From Rhodospirillaceae bacterium (GTDB lineage: Bacteria; Pseudomonadota; Alphaproteobacteria; JABSOH01): 18,060 nucleotides of DNA. The position numbers and the translations under genes were made by a program. Positions 8,227 to 15,364 of the stretch are shown here, one piece after another (the first letter of the stretch is position 1; each line of letters opens with the position of its first letter). The notes under the pieces were generated by a model. That model had not been told where the DNA came from and made no database searches. It saw only the letters and a program-made list of their open reading frames with translations. Location: NCBI GenBank assembly GCA_020629355.1, contig JAHDDM010000004.1:1-18060 (forward strand). Reading direction: 5' to 3'.

Positions 8227-8871
8227 CTCTTTGTTTGCATCGGCTGCCGTGCCATATTGTGGTAAATCCGCCAGCGTTTTGCCATGTGCAGCCATTAACG
8301 TATCGCGGACAAAGGCAATATGTGCGGTTTCTTCGATAATTTCCACAAGATACTGAGCTTTTATCAGGCTTGAACCTACCCCTATGGTGCCGTGATTCGC
8401 CAGAACTGCTGCAACGATTTTGGGATCACGAAATACGGGACTGATTTCGCGGTCTGTCTGTGGTCCACCTTTCGGGCACAAAGGAATTAAAGGCATACGA
8501 CCAATTTTCTCGATGGTCTGTACCGTTAAGCAGGGTATTTCCAAACCCGCACTGGCATATCCCGTTGCCCACGGGCTATGGCAATGCACCACAGCGTTAA
8601 TATCCTCACGAATCCGATACAGATCAAGATGAAAGCCTAAGTCTTTCGAGGGCTTATACGCACTGGCCTCAAGCGTGCCATCCAGATGGACAATTTGCAG
8701 ATTATCGCGCTGGCATTCATTGAATCCCACGCCAGAGGGCTTGATCAGTATCGCATCCCTATCTTCAAGGCGCATGGAAAGATTGCCACCCGCGTTGGTT
8801 TGCAAACGTAAATCAAAGCAGCGTTTAGCCGTAGCGATAAGAGCATCTTTTTGATCATTAAGAGAAGTCAT
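8221..8871 (-). CDS. Class II aldolase/adducin family protein (FucA/AraD/OtnC-like)
   Basis: 216 residues, the size of FucA, AraD and OtnC: zinc enzymes that cleave, epimerise or decarboxylate phosphorylated sugars. Visible: phosphate and substrate loops NAGGNLS (26-32) and IKPSGVGF (43-50); zinc histidines H96 and H98 in VVHCHS and H160 in LANHG. The residue at the position of the FucA catalytic Glu73 is Asp (D77 in KPSKDLGFH), as in L-ribulose-5-phosphate 4-epimerase AraD, and a QYG near the C-terminus (205-207) recalls the AraD YYGQ end. Aldolase, epimerase or decarboxylase activity cannot be chosen from sequence alone. The start at 8871 is preferred over an upstream in-frame ATG at 8940, which lies inside the preceding gene; AGGAA sits just upstream. 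It is the last gene of the minus-strand transporter operon, 10 bp after the UPF0261 gene. Confidence 0.88.
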   Translation of the reverse strand: MTSLNDQKDALIATAKRCFDLRLQTNAGGNLSMRLEDRDAILIKPSGVGFNECQRDNLQIVHLDGTLEASAYKPSKDLGFHLDLYRIREDINAVVHCHSPWATGYASAGLEIPCLTVQTIEKIGRMPLIPLCPKGGPQTDREISPVFRDPKIVAAVLANHGTIGVGSSLIKAQYLVEIIEETAHIAFVRDTLMAAHGKTLADLPQYGTAADANKEI

Positions 8872-8881
8872 GTTCCATTTC

Positions 8882-10021
8882 CTATTGCGTGAGTGAATCC
8901 AATGTAGAGAGAATCGTATCGGTGACTTTCGGCGCGGCAATATGTTCTTCCAAGGTCACCAGAGAAACTCTGGAATTTAGGCGTTTCTGCGCCTGTTCCA
9001 GGAAAATAGTGCGTAACTGTGCATCCTCTATCGCACCGCCGCTGCAATCTTGATGCGAAAAACCACCCATCGGCACAATCAATGCACAAGGCGCATGATG
9101 GGCGTTCAAATACTCCACTAGCATATCACTGACCTGTAGCATTTCCGTATTGCTCAGTTTGACATGGGTGAACAGTGCCGAGTGGGCATAATGCGGTCTG
9201 CCTCGATAGTGTTCTGGCAGCAACGCGGCCTCGCCCATGCCGATGAAATTCAAGCCACCGGGTAAAACAATCAATGGCCTGTCCTGATATGCGGTAAATC
9301 GTGTTGGCATTGCAACATGAGAACCCGCAATATGCAAGCGGGTCAATTCATGCGGGGTTAAATCAATGACGGCATGAAAAGCCCCGCGCTGTGCAAAACG
9401 CGCAAATGCTGCACCGCCGAAGCCATTAGCGTGAAAAACCGTGCTTTCCTGATTGCGCGTCTGCAATGTTCTCACAAGTCGTGCAATAGCAGCTTCTGTT
9501 GCCCCTAGAGCCGTGATCCCAATGGTGGGATCATCGACACAGGCATTCGCCTGTCGTTCGGTGGCGCATAGTCCTTTTGTCAAAGCCGCAGCATTTTCCA
9601 GCACCTCGCGCAAGGTGGCATTCAGGCCGCAAATATCAGCCAATGTCGGGACGAGAATAATCGATGTATCTGCAATGGAAAATCGCGGATCAAAAGGCAT
9701 CGGCGTCACGAGCACCTTCGGAAAGGTAATCGGCAGGGCGCGCATGATACCCATGGCTATCTCGCTACCTGTGCCGCCGCCAATGGCAATAACGGCATGA
9801 ACTCCACCAGATAATGCGGTCTCTGTTGCCTTCAGGCCACGAGAAGCTGCAATATTCATGGCTTCCAGCTTCTCAGAACCGCTTAAAGCTGCACCAGCAC
9901 AATGCAACGACAAGTCTATTGTCTCTGTATCGACATCATGTTGCTGAAGATGCTGAACCAAATACTCTGCTTCGGCAGCCTTGGTCTCCAGCGTGGCCAT
10001 CACCACAACTTTTGCGTGCAT
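8882..10021 (-). CDS. UPF0261 / Tm-1-like ATP-binding domain protein
   Basis: 379 residues covering the full UPF0261 family (Tm-1 N-terminal-like). Family hallmarks: an N-terminal Rossmann-like strand VVVMATLETKAAEAEYL, a Gly-rich nucleotide-binding loop IAIGGGTGSEIAMG (about residues 79-92), then GITALGATEAAIARL and FHANGFGGAAFARFAQRGAFHAVIDLTPHEL, which match the two most conserved family blocks. The biochemical role of bacterial members is not established. The plant homologue Tm-1 binds a tobamovirus replication protein, and many microbial members are fused or adjacent to a TIM-barrel phosphoenolpyruvate-hydrolase-like domain that is absent here. The gene lies 12 bp after the second permease gene, with GAGG 10 nt upstream of its ATG, and 10 bp before the aldolase gene, implying a role in breaking down the imported substrate. 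Confidence 0.88.
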   Translation of the reverse strand: MHAKVVVMATLETKAAEAEYLVQHLQQHDVDTETIDLSLHCAGAALSGSEKLEAMNIAASRGLKATETALSGGVHAVIAIGGGTGSEIAMGIMRALPITFPKVLVTPMPFDPRFSIADTSIILVPTLADICGLNATLREVLENAAALTKGLCATERQANACVDDPTIGITALGATEAAIARLVRTLQTRNQESTVFHANGFGGAAFARFAQRGAFHAVIDLTPHELTRLHIAGSHVAMPTRFTAYQDRPLIVLPGGLNFIGMGEAALLPEHYRGRPHYAHSALFTHVKLSNTEMLQVSDMLVEYLNAHHAPCALIVPMGGFSHQDCSGGAIEDAQLRTIFLEQAQKRLNSRVSLVTLEEHIAAPKVTDTILSTLDSLTQ

Positions 10022-10033
10022 TATGGATAACCT

Positions 10034-10963
10034 CTAACCCTTCACGGCTCCGGCGGTCATTCCAGCGATAATTTGCCGCGAGGCCAGCAGAGTAAAGATA
10101 ATCGGCGGAATAGCAAGTAGCATCCCCGTAGCCATGATCACACCCCATTCGACATTAAACTCTGACATATTATTCACAATCAGTATCGGTACGGTTTTCG
10201 TGTCGCGATCCGAAAGTGCCGAAGCCAAAAGATACTCGTTCCAGGCAATACGGAAAGTGAATATTGCTGCTGCTGCCAACCCAGGCTTGATCAAAGGTAA
10301 CACAATCTTGAAGAAGACCTGGAAAGGCCCAGCTCCGTCTACCTTTGCGGCCTCTTCGAGTGATCGTGGCACCTGAACGATGAAGCTTTGCAAAATCCAG
10401 ATAACAAAAGGCAGATTCATGGCAACGTAAATCAGAATAATACCCGAATGCGTCCCTGCCAGACAGACATCACCACGTCCGCCAAAGCTCTCGCGAATAA
10501 TTTCGCCAAGCCAAGACTGCTTGCTGATACAGAAATCGTTGTTCCATAAACCAAAAACGGGCACAAGCAGCACCGCTGGCGGCACCATCCGCACCATCAG
10601 CGTTGTCAACGAGGCCGAATCCCGCCCCATGAAGCGAAACCGCACCAAAGCATAGGCTGCCATACAGCCAATGACCAGAGTCAAGGCCGTGGAAATCAAG
10701 GCAATAATCAACGAATTGATCATTGCACCGCCAAATTTCAGCGCGCAATAGTCCATATGTTCTGGCGTGTACCACAGGATATCACAGAGAGCCGTTTCAT
10801 AATTGCGTATGGTGGGCAGGAACAGAAGGCCGCTTGTGCCGCTAATGATATCGACATCAAGCTTGAAAGAATTGATCAGCATCAAGGCGATAGGCCCAAC
10901 AGACATGAAAATCAACGTTGCGAGCAGAGCATAAAATGCGGGGTTGAGGCGTTCCTGTTGCAT
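10034..10963 (-). CDS. Carbohydrate ABC transporter permease (MalG-like, CUT1)
   Basis: Inner-membrane subunit of a binding-protein-dependent sugar importer. 309 residues with six predicted helices; the EAA loop that contacts the ATPase is SLEEAAKVDGAGPFQVFFKIVLPL (201-224), and WNEYLLA (241-247) is typical of MalG-type permeases. Unusual: the predicted periplasmic loops are long and carry paired cysteines, C60 and C73 in loop 1 and C145 and C167 in an approximately 30-residue loop between helices 3 and 4. These could form disulfides. The start ATG shares its A with the TGA of the upstream permease gene (TGATG). The substrate is not predictable from the sequence. Confidence 0.93.
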   Translation of the reverse strand: MQQERLNPAFYALLATLIFMSVGPIALMLINSFKLDVDIISGTSGLLFLPTIRNYETALCDILWYTPEHMDYCALKFGGAMINSLIIALISTALTLVIGCMAAYALVRFRFMGRDSASLTTLMVRMVPPAVLLVPVFGLWNNDFCISKQSWLGEIIRESFGGRGDVCLAGTHSGIILIYVAMNLPFVIWILQSFIVQVPRSLEEAAKVDGAGPFQVFFKIVLPLIKPGLAAAAIFTFRIAWNEYLLASALSDRDTKTVPILIVNNMSEFNVEWGVIMATGMLLAIPPIIFTLLASRQIIAGMTAGAVKG

Positions 10964-11874
10964 CAGCTTTCTTCCTGAACCATTTTGGCAAGACGTGCGG
11001 CACGCTTTTCCTGCAAACGAGTAATGACAAACATCCCTAGCGTTAGCAGAAGGAGCAAAATCAGCAGATAATTGGACATGGCGGCTGCGACACCCAGTTC
11101 ACGGAACTCTGTGGCGGTACGCGAAATACGCAATGCCAGAATCTCGGTGGACAGGCCAGGACCGCCTTGGGTCATCACCAGAATGACCTCAAGAACCTTG
11201 AAAGCGTCAATCAGACGCAAAAGTGCGGTGACAATCAGCACCGGCATCATCAGAGGCAATTTGATATAGAAAATCTGTTGCCAGGCAGTTGCGCCGTCAA
11301 TCCGTGCGGCCTCAAGGGCTGAACGGGGCAAGGACTGCAAGGCCGCAAGGGCAAGAATAAAAATAAAAGGTGTCCATTGCCAGATATCAGCAACGATTAC
11401 ACTGGCTAATGCATGCTGCCCAAGCCAGTCAACCCCCTCGAACCCCATGGACTTTAGAGTTCGGTTAATCGTACCTACCGTGGGATGATACATGTATCGC
11501 CACATCAACCCCACGACAACTGGCGCAATCATCATGGGCAAGATAAACAGAGTCCGTAACAGCGACATGCCGCGAATATTACGATCCAGCAACAAAGCCA
11601 ACCCAACGCCGATAAAAAGCTCTGCGGCGACAACAGTAACTGCAAAAATCAAGGTGACAGCCAGACTTTCCCGAAAGGCCGCATCAAAGAAAAGCGTAAT
11701 ATAGTTTTTTAGACCAACAAATTCAGTCTCGGAAATATTTTGACTGGGATTCCACTCCCGAAACGAACCATACACCATGTAGCCTAAAGGATACAGCAGA
11801 GCAATACCCATAATGAGTACCGCTGGTGCCATAAAAATATACGGCGTAAAACGATTGGCAAGCTGTCCGTTCAC
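10963..11874 (-). CDS. Carbohydrate ABC transporter permease (MalF-like, CUT1)
   Basis: 303-residue partner permease with six helices and the EAA loop LEAARIDGATAWQQIFYIKLPL (187-208); TQGGPGLSTEIL (235-246) is characteristic of MalF/UgpA-type subunits. The chosen start is GTG at 11874: it places a short cytoplasmic tail before helix 1 (PYIFMAPAVLIMG), and no in-frame ATG occurs before residue 15. The ribosome site is weak (AGAGAA about 12 nt upstream), in contrast with the strong sites of the ATPase and binding-protein genes. It follows the binding-protein gene after 78 bp containing a stable hairpin, so its expression is probably lower than that of the binding protein. Translationally coupled to the MalG-like gene. 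Confidence 0.92.
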   Translation of the reverse strand: MNGQLANRFTPYIFMAPAVLIMGIALLYPLGYMVYGSFREWNPSQNISETEFVGLKNYITLFFDAAFRESLAVTLIFAVTVVAAELFIGVGLALLLDRNIRGMSLLRTLFILPMMIAPVVVGLMWRYMYHPTVGTINRTLKSMGFEGVDWLGQHALASVIVADIWQWTPFIFILALAALQSLPRSALEAARIDGATAWQQIFYIKLPLMMPVLIVTALLRLIDAFKVLEVILVMTQGGPGLSTEILALRISRTATEFRELGVAAAMSNYLLILLLLLTLGMFVITRLQEKRAARLAKMVQEES

Positions 11875-11902
11875 AAGAAATTCTCTGTATTGTTACTCAA
11901 AA

Positions 11903-11933
11903 TGCCGCCTGAGCAAAACCCGCTCAGGCGGCA
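11903..11933 (-). terminator. Intercistronic stem-loop after the binding-protein gene
   Basis: Perfect 12-bp GC-rich inverted repeat: TGCCGCCTGAGC (11903-11914) and GCTCAGGCGGCA (11922-11933) around a 7-nt loop. In the minus-strand transcript it is followed directly by TTTTG. It lies 20 nt downstream of the binding-protein stop and 28 nt upstream of the MalF-like start. Such structures in transporter operons partly terminate transcription or protect the upstream mRNA, giving excess binding protein over permeases. Confidence 0.75.
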
Positions 11934-11952
11934 CACTGAAGATAATTCCAGA

Positions 11953-13275
11953 CTAGTTCCAAGTATAGTAACCAGCCTCGTTCATCACACCTTTTGTGCG
12001 TTCTGCAACGCCATCAAGTGCCTCTTGTACATCCAGTCCTTCGGTCAACACTTTAGACAGGGTTGTACCAAGATCAGCGTTGATTTTACCCCAAACTGGA
12101 ATAATTGGACGCCAATCAGGATCAGCATATTTCAATGCCTCACCAAAGGTTGCCATATGTGGGAACTTGGCATTGACCTCAGCATCAGCGTGGGTTGAGA
12201 AGCGTGATGGATTACCACCAGCCAGCGCCACAAGCTTATCAGCCTTTTTCGAGGTCAACCACTGCATCAACAGGAATGCAGCTTCTTTGTGCTCAGCATT
12301 TTTGGGAATGCCGATGCCAAAGCCACCAGTTTGCGAACCACGGCGTGTCCCCATTGGGTGCATCGCCCAACCGACTTTACCCACGACTTTTGATTTATCA
12401 GGGTCATTGATTTGACCTGCAACAACAGTCGTATCTAGGAACATGGCAGTATCACCATTCAGGAATGAACCCAATGCTTCACCAAAGCCAAATGATGCTG
12501 CACCTTCAGGGCCGCACTCAACGATGGTCTTCAGAGCATTCGCTGCCTGTACACCTTGGGCATTGTTGACGATAGGATTCCAGTTGTCATCAAAGACACG
12601 ACCGCCTAATGGTGCCAGATGCAACAGGAAGGCATGGCTTGCATGATGGCCTGATGCTGCACGCGAGGACAAGCCACCCATGCCTGGCTCAAGCTGTGGA
12701 ATGGCACAGGCCGTTTTTAGAAGCTCGTCATAGGTTTCTGGAACTTTGAGACCGTGCTTGTCAAAAATGTCTTTACGATAGCCTAAGACCGAGGTCTCTG
12801 AACCGTAAGGAATGCCAAACAGAGAACCAGTTTTTCCTTCCAGATAGCCTTTGTTACCACCAGCAAAGCCAATATTATAGACATAGCCATCGATCAAATC
12901 ATCGGCGTCATAATTTGGGTCTGCAAGTTTCGGGTTCATGAAATACCGCGCGAGATTTTCCAGCTGATCCGCATACACGTAATCGGCTTTGGAAAAGACC
13001 ACATAGGCAACCAGATCATATTCACCCTCGTCCTGAGCAAGCTCCAGCGTCTGGCGTTCACGCATCTTAAGATACGGAAGCTGATCCACTTCGACATTGA
13101 TTCCCGTTTCTTTGGTGAACTCTGGCAAGATTTTCATCACCGCATTATAGTGCGGATGCGCAGGGAAATTCACCACCAAGGTTTCGCCCTTATAAGGATC
13201 ATAAGGCCCTGCCATGGCAGAAGTCGATAGCAGCATCGCCGTTGCCAAGGTAAGGTGTTTAAGTTTTTTAAGCAT
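11953..13275 (-). CDS. Periplasmic sugar-binding protein of the ABC importer (family 1)
   Basis: 440 residues. A classical signal peptide (KK at 3-4, hydrophobic core 8-19, cleavage predicted after AMA at residue 22) gives an exported mature protein of about 418 residues. The body resembles MalE-type solute-binding proteins: EFTKETGINVEVDQLPY, GIPYGSETSVLGYRKDIFDKHGL, and the hinge-proximal TGGFGIGIPKNAEHKEAAFLLMQWL. A strong AGGAGGT (13284-13290 on the complementary strand) 8 nt upstream fixes the start. It follows the ATPase gene after 35 bp and precedes the permeases after a hairpin. No lipobox, so it is soluble in the periplasm. The ligand (sugar, polyol or sugar acid) cannot be told from sequence. 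Confidence 0.93.
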   Translation of the reverse strand: MLKKLKHLTLATAMLLSTSAMAGPYDPYKGETLVVNFPAHPHYNAVMKILPEFTKETGINVEVDQLPYLKMRERQTLELAQDEGEYDLVAYVVFSKADYVYADQLENLARYFMNPKLADPNYDADDLIDGYVYNIGFAGGNKGYLEGKTGSLFGIPYGSETSVLGYRKDIFDKHGLKVPETYDELLKTACAIPQLEPGMGGLSSRAASGHHASHAFLLHLAPLGGRVFDDNWNPIVNNAQGVQAANALKTIVECGPEGAASFGFGEALGSFLNGDTAMFLDTTVVAGQINDPDKSKVVGKVGWAMHPMGTRRGSQTGGFGIGIPKNAEHKEAAFLLMQWLTSKKADKLVALAGGNPSRFSTHADAEVNAKFPHMATFGEALKYADPDWRPIIPVWGKINADLGTTLSKVLTEGLDVQEALDGVAERTKGVMNEAGYYTWN

Positions 13276-13310
13276 AATATACTACCTCCTAATTATGATT
13301 ATAACAGCTC

Positions 13311-14396
13311 TTAAAGAGCCACTTCTGAAGTACGGTCAAACACATGAATGCCCTCAGGTCTGACCGCAAACCTGAGCGTTTTGCCTAATGCAATCGGGGT
13401 CTCTGACTTGAGCTCCACCGTCACATCTGAGGTCTCACAAGCGCACATCAAAACCGATTGCGCGCCAACATATTCTGCAACACGAACATTAAGATTTAAC
13501 CCCGCCCCTTCTGGTGCGGTATCGTCATAATTTAGATCACTAGGGCGAATACCTACCGTGACCTTTCCCTCTGTCTTGCCTAGGGTTTTGGCTTTCTGCT
13601 CTGGCAGGGCAAACGCAAAGCCATGACCTTTGGCATAAAGTCGATCATTTTCCTGTTGCAGTTCTGCATCCATAAAATTCATTGGCGGAGAACCTAAAAA
13701 CCCTGCAACAAACTTATTTGCGGGTTTTTTGAACAGCTCTTCAGGTGCACCCTGCTGTTGAATATCCCCACCATGCATCACCACGATTCGGTCTGCAAGG
13801 GTCATGGCCTCAATCTGGTCATGGGTGACATAGATCATGTTTTTCGCCAATTTTTGCCGCATCAAGGCTAGTTCCGCCCGCATCTGTCCGCGTAATTTGG
13901 CATCCAGATTAGACAAAGGCTCGTCAAACAGGAAAATGCCGCTATCCTTTGCCAGCGCGCGCGCCATGGCAACCCTTTGACGTTGACCACCAGACAGAGC
14001 GGCTGGTTTACGTTGTAGAAAATCTGTCAAGCCAACAATTTCGGCAACTTCACGAACTTTAGCGGCAATTTCCGCCTTGGGACGCTTTTGCAAACGCAAG
14101 GCAAAAGAGATATTCTGCGCCACATCCATATGCGGATACAGGGCATAATCCTGAAAGACCATGGCAAGGCCGCGCTCTTTCGGCTCCAAATGGCTGATAG
14201 GGCGATCATCGATATAAATCTCGCCACTGGAAACCGATTCGAGTCCAGCAATCATCCGTAATGTCGTCGACTTGCCACATCCTGAAGGGCCAACCAATAC
14301 GGTAAACTCATTGTTCGCCATTTCAAGGTCTATGCCATGCAGAACCTCAACCGCGCCATATTTCTTCACCAAATTTTCCAGACGAATTTGCGGCAT
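13311..14396 (-). CDS. Sugar ABC transporter ATPase (MalK/UgpC-like)
   Basis: 361-residue cytoplasmic ATP-hydrolysing subunit. Motifs in order: Walker A GPSGCGKST (36-44), Q-loop Q82, signature LSGGQ (134-138), Walker B IFLFDEP (154-160), D-loop LSNLDAKLRGQMR, H-loop H192. A C-terminal OB/TOBE region (about 235-361) of MalK/UgpC type follows. The frame extends upstream to an ATG at 14438, but that codon overlaps the putative operator; the strong AGGAGGT at 14414-14408, 11 nt before the ATG at 14396, sets the start at MPQIRLENLV. It is the first gene of the left arm, transcribed away from the GntR gene, so the order is ATPase, binding protein, permeases, UPF0261, aldolase. Confidence 0.94.
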   Translation of the reverse strand: MPQIRLENLVKKYGAVEVLHGIDLEMANNEFTVLVGPSGCGKSTTLRMIAGLESVSSGEIYIDDRPISHLEPKERGLAMVFQDYALYPHMDVAQNISFALRLQKRPKAEIAAKVREVAEIVGLTDFLQRKPAALSGGQRQRVAMARALAKDSGIFLFDEPLSNLDAKLRGQMRAELALMRQKLAKNMIYVTHDQIEAMTLADRIVVMHGGDIQQQGAPEELFKKPANKFVAGFLGSPPMNFMDAELQQENDRLYAKGHGFAFALPEQKAKTLGKTEGKVTVGIRPSDLNYDDTAPEGAGLNLNVRVAEYVGAQSVLMCACETSDVTVELKSETPIALGKTLRFAVRPEGIHVFDRTSEVAL

Positions 14397-14407
14397 AACG
14401 AAAAAGC

Positions 14408-14414
14408 ACCTCCT
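14408..14414 (-). promoter_or_regulatory. Strong Shine-Dalgarno site of the ABC ATPase gene
   Basis: AGGAGGT on the minus strand, 11 nt before the ATG at 14396. It decides that start over the in-frame ATG at 14438, which lies upstream of the ribosome site. Confidence 0.8.
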
Positions 14415-14428
14415 GTTATTTTCTATCA

Positions 14429-14440
14429 ATGTATACAAAA
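14429..14440. promoter_or_regulatory. Putative GntR-family operator, left arm
   Basis: ATGTATACAAAA, with palindromic core TGTATACA (14430-14437), lies between the ATPase gene and the regulator gene. It fits the T-GT-NN-AC-A pattern of FadR-subfamily GntR operators. The identical 12-mer stands in front of the right arm at 15310-15321, and I see no third copy in the window. Confidence 0.6.
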
Positions 14441-14458
14441 TAAAAAACTGGTACGCAA
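14430..14458 (-). promoter_or_regulatory. Possible promoter of the left (transport) arm
   Basis: On the minus strand TTGCGT (14458-14453) and TATACA (14435-14430) are spaced by 17 bp. The match is modest, but the -10 would sit inside the putative operator, so a bound repressor would block RNA polymerase. Confidence 0.35.
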
Positions 14459-14469
14459 GATAACATTGT

Positions 14470-14493
14470 GATAAATATTATAGGATAAATATT
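14470..14493. repeat. Tandem direct repeat upstream of the GntR gene
   Basis: GATAAATATT occurs at 14470-14479 and again at 14484-14493, a 14-bp period, in the AT-rich 150-bp region between the divergent arms. A partly complementary GAATATATCC follows at about 14513. Function unknown; it may be part of the regulator's promoter or a second protein-binding site. Confidence 0.5.
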
Positions 14494-14546
14494 CTTGGGT
14501 GAGAATATATCCATCCTTACATTGAGACGGTGACAAAGAATACACC

Positions 14547-15239
14547 ATGCCCTTCAGAAACAAAAGCACAGCTATAAGCGACAATCAAGGCGTAAAAGTC
14601 GAAGGGACAAAGCTATCCGCAGCGCAACGTATTGAACAGGCTCTGCTGGAAGAAATCAGCATGGGCGTTCTATCCCCAGGACAGCGTCTTGATGAAACAG
14701 GACTGGCGCGCCGATTTGAAGCCTCGCGAACCCCTGCACGCGAGGCTTTGTCGCGCTTGACCGCGCAAGGCATTTTAGTACAGGGTGAAAAACGCGGTGT
14801 TTTTGTCGCGGAATATAGCCGCGAGGAATTGGGGCAGATTTTCGAGACCATGCACGAAATTGAAGCCGCATGTGCGCGTATTGCAGCGCAACGCTTGACA
14901 TTTCTGGCACGCTCAGAGATTGAAACCGCTCAGGCTGCATGTCTTGAAGCAGCCGAATCTGGCGATAGAGCAGCGTATGCAAAGGCAAACGAAGCATTTC
15001 ACCAAGCCATTTATCGCGCCACTGGAAATCGCTACATGGCAGAGCTGGCTTCTGATTTCAGGCGGCGCACAGGGCCGTTTCGCGCCAAAAAGCTCAGCTC
15101 GCCAGAAGACTTGAAGGCTTCTGCTCTTGGTCATGTTGAATTGATGAATGATATTTTCTCCGAAGATTCCCTTGCGGCATCAAAAAGTATGCGCCGCCAT
15201 TCCACAACAGGTGTCATGCAAGTTCTCAAAGCAAACTGA
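14547..15239 (+). CDS. GntR-family transcriptional regulator, FCD (FadR) subfamily
   Basis: 230 residues. The N-terminal winged helix-turn-helix (about 24-90) shows the GntR pattern: ISMGVLSPGQRLDETGLARRFEASRTPAREALSRLTAQGI then the wing VQGEKRGVFVAEYS. The C-terminal all-helical FCD ligand-binding domain (about 95-225) keeps NEAFHQAIYRATGN (148-161) and late histidines H196 and H218, which with H152 are candidate metal or ligand residues. Usually such proteins repress a catabolic operon and release DNA on binding a pathway metabolite. It lies between the two arms and is probably the regulator binding the two TGTATACA sites. No obvious Shine-Dalgarno precedes the start, suggesting low expression. 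No convincing terminator follows, so some read-through into the lactonase gene is possible. Confidence 0.93.
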   Translation: MPFRNKSTAISDNQGVKVEGTKLSAAQRIEQALLEEISMGVLSPGQRLDETGLARRFEASRTPAREALSRLTAQGILVQGEKRGVFVAEYSREELGQIFETMHEIEAACARIAAQRLTFLARSEIETAQAACLEAAESGDRAAYAKANEAFHQAIYRATGNRYMAELASDFRRRTGPFRAKKLSSPEDLKASALGHVELMNDIFSEDSLAASKSMRRHSTTGVMQVLKAN

Positions 15240-15283
15240 GTCCACAATATTGGGTTGTATATTGCGCATATCGTAAGTTTTTC

Positions 15284-15311
15284 TTGAAAATGTGTTCGCT
15301 TTGTCTATTAT
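15284..15311 (+). promoter_or_regulatory. Probable sigma70-type promoter of the right (catabolic) arm
   Basis: TTGAAA (15284-15289) and TATTAT (15306-15311) with a 16-bp spacer; each matches five of six consensus bases. The -10 overlaps the start of the ATGTATACAAAA operator, so a regulator bound there would cover the transcription start, the usual layout for repression. Confidence 0.55.
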
Positions 15312-15321
15312 GTATACAAAA
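15310..15321. promoter_or_regulatory. Putative GntR-family operator, right arm
   Basis: ATGTATACAAAA, an exact copy of the site at 14429-14440, with the palindromic core TGTATACA. It lies 44 bp upstream of the lactonase-like gene and overlaps the end of its probable -10 box. Confidence 0.6.
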
Positions 15322-15364
15322 CCTATATGCACTTAAATCAATCAAGCTACGGAGAGAGATACTG

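Noticed and set aside
9514..9533. Perfect 8-bp inverted repeat TGATCCCA/TGGGATCA with a 4-nt loop
   Set aside because: It lies deep inside the UPF0261 coding region in a conserved protein block; likely a codon coincidence, not a terminator or operator.
13298..13303. Exact TATAAT on the minus strand between the ATPase and binding-protein genes
   Set aside because: No acceptable -35 box at 16-18 bp upstream, and a start there would leave almost no leader before the Shine-Dalgarno. AT-rich spacer is the simpler explanation.
13307..13319. Small palindrome GCTCTTAAAGAGC around the ATPase stop codon
   Set aside because: Only a 5-bp stem with a 3-nt loop and no T-tract; too weak to call a terminator.
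14397..14438. Longer start of the ABC ATPase at ATG 14438
   Set aside because: The extension precedes the AGGAGGT ribosome site, overlaps the putative operator and promoter, and adds residues not found in MalK-type proteins.
15245..15264. CAATAT/ATATTG inverted repeat after the GntR gene
   Set aside because: Six AT-rich base pairs with an 8-nt loop; not a convincing terminator or a full GntR operator.
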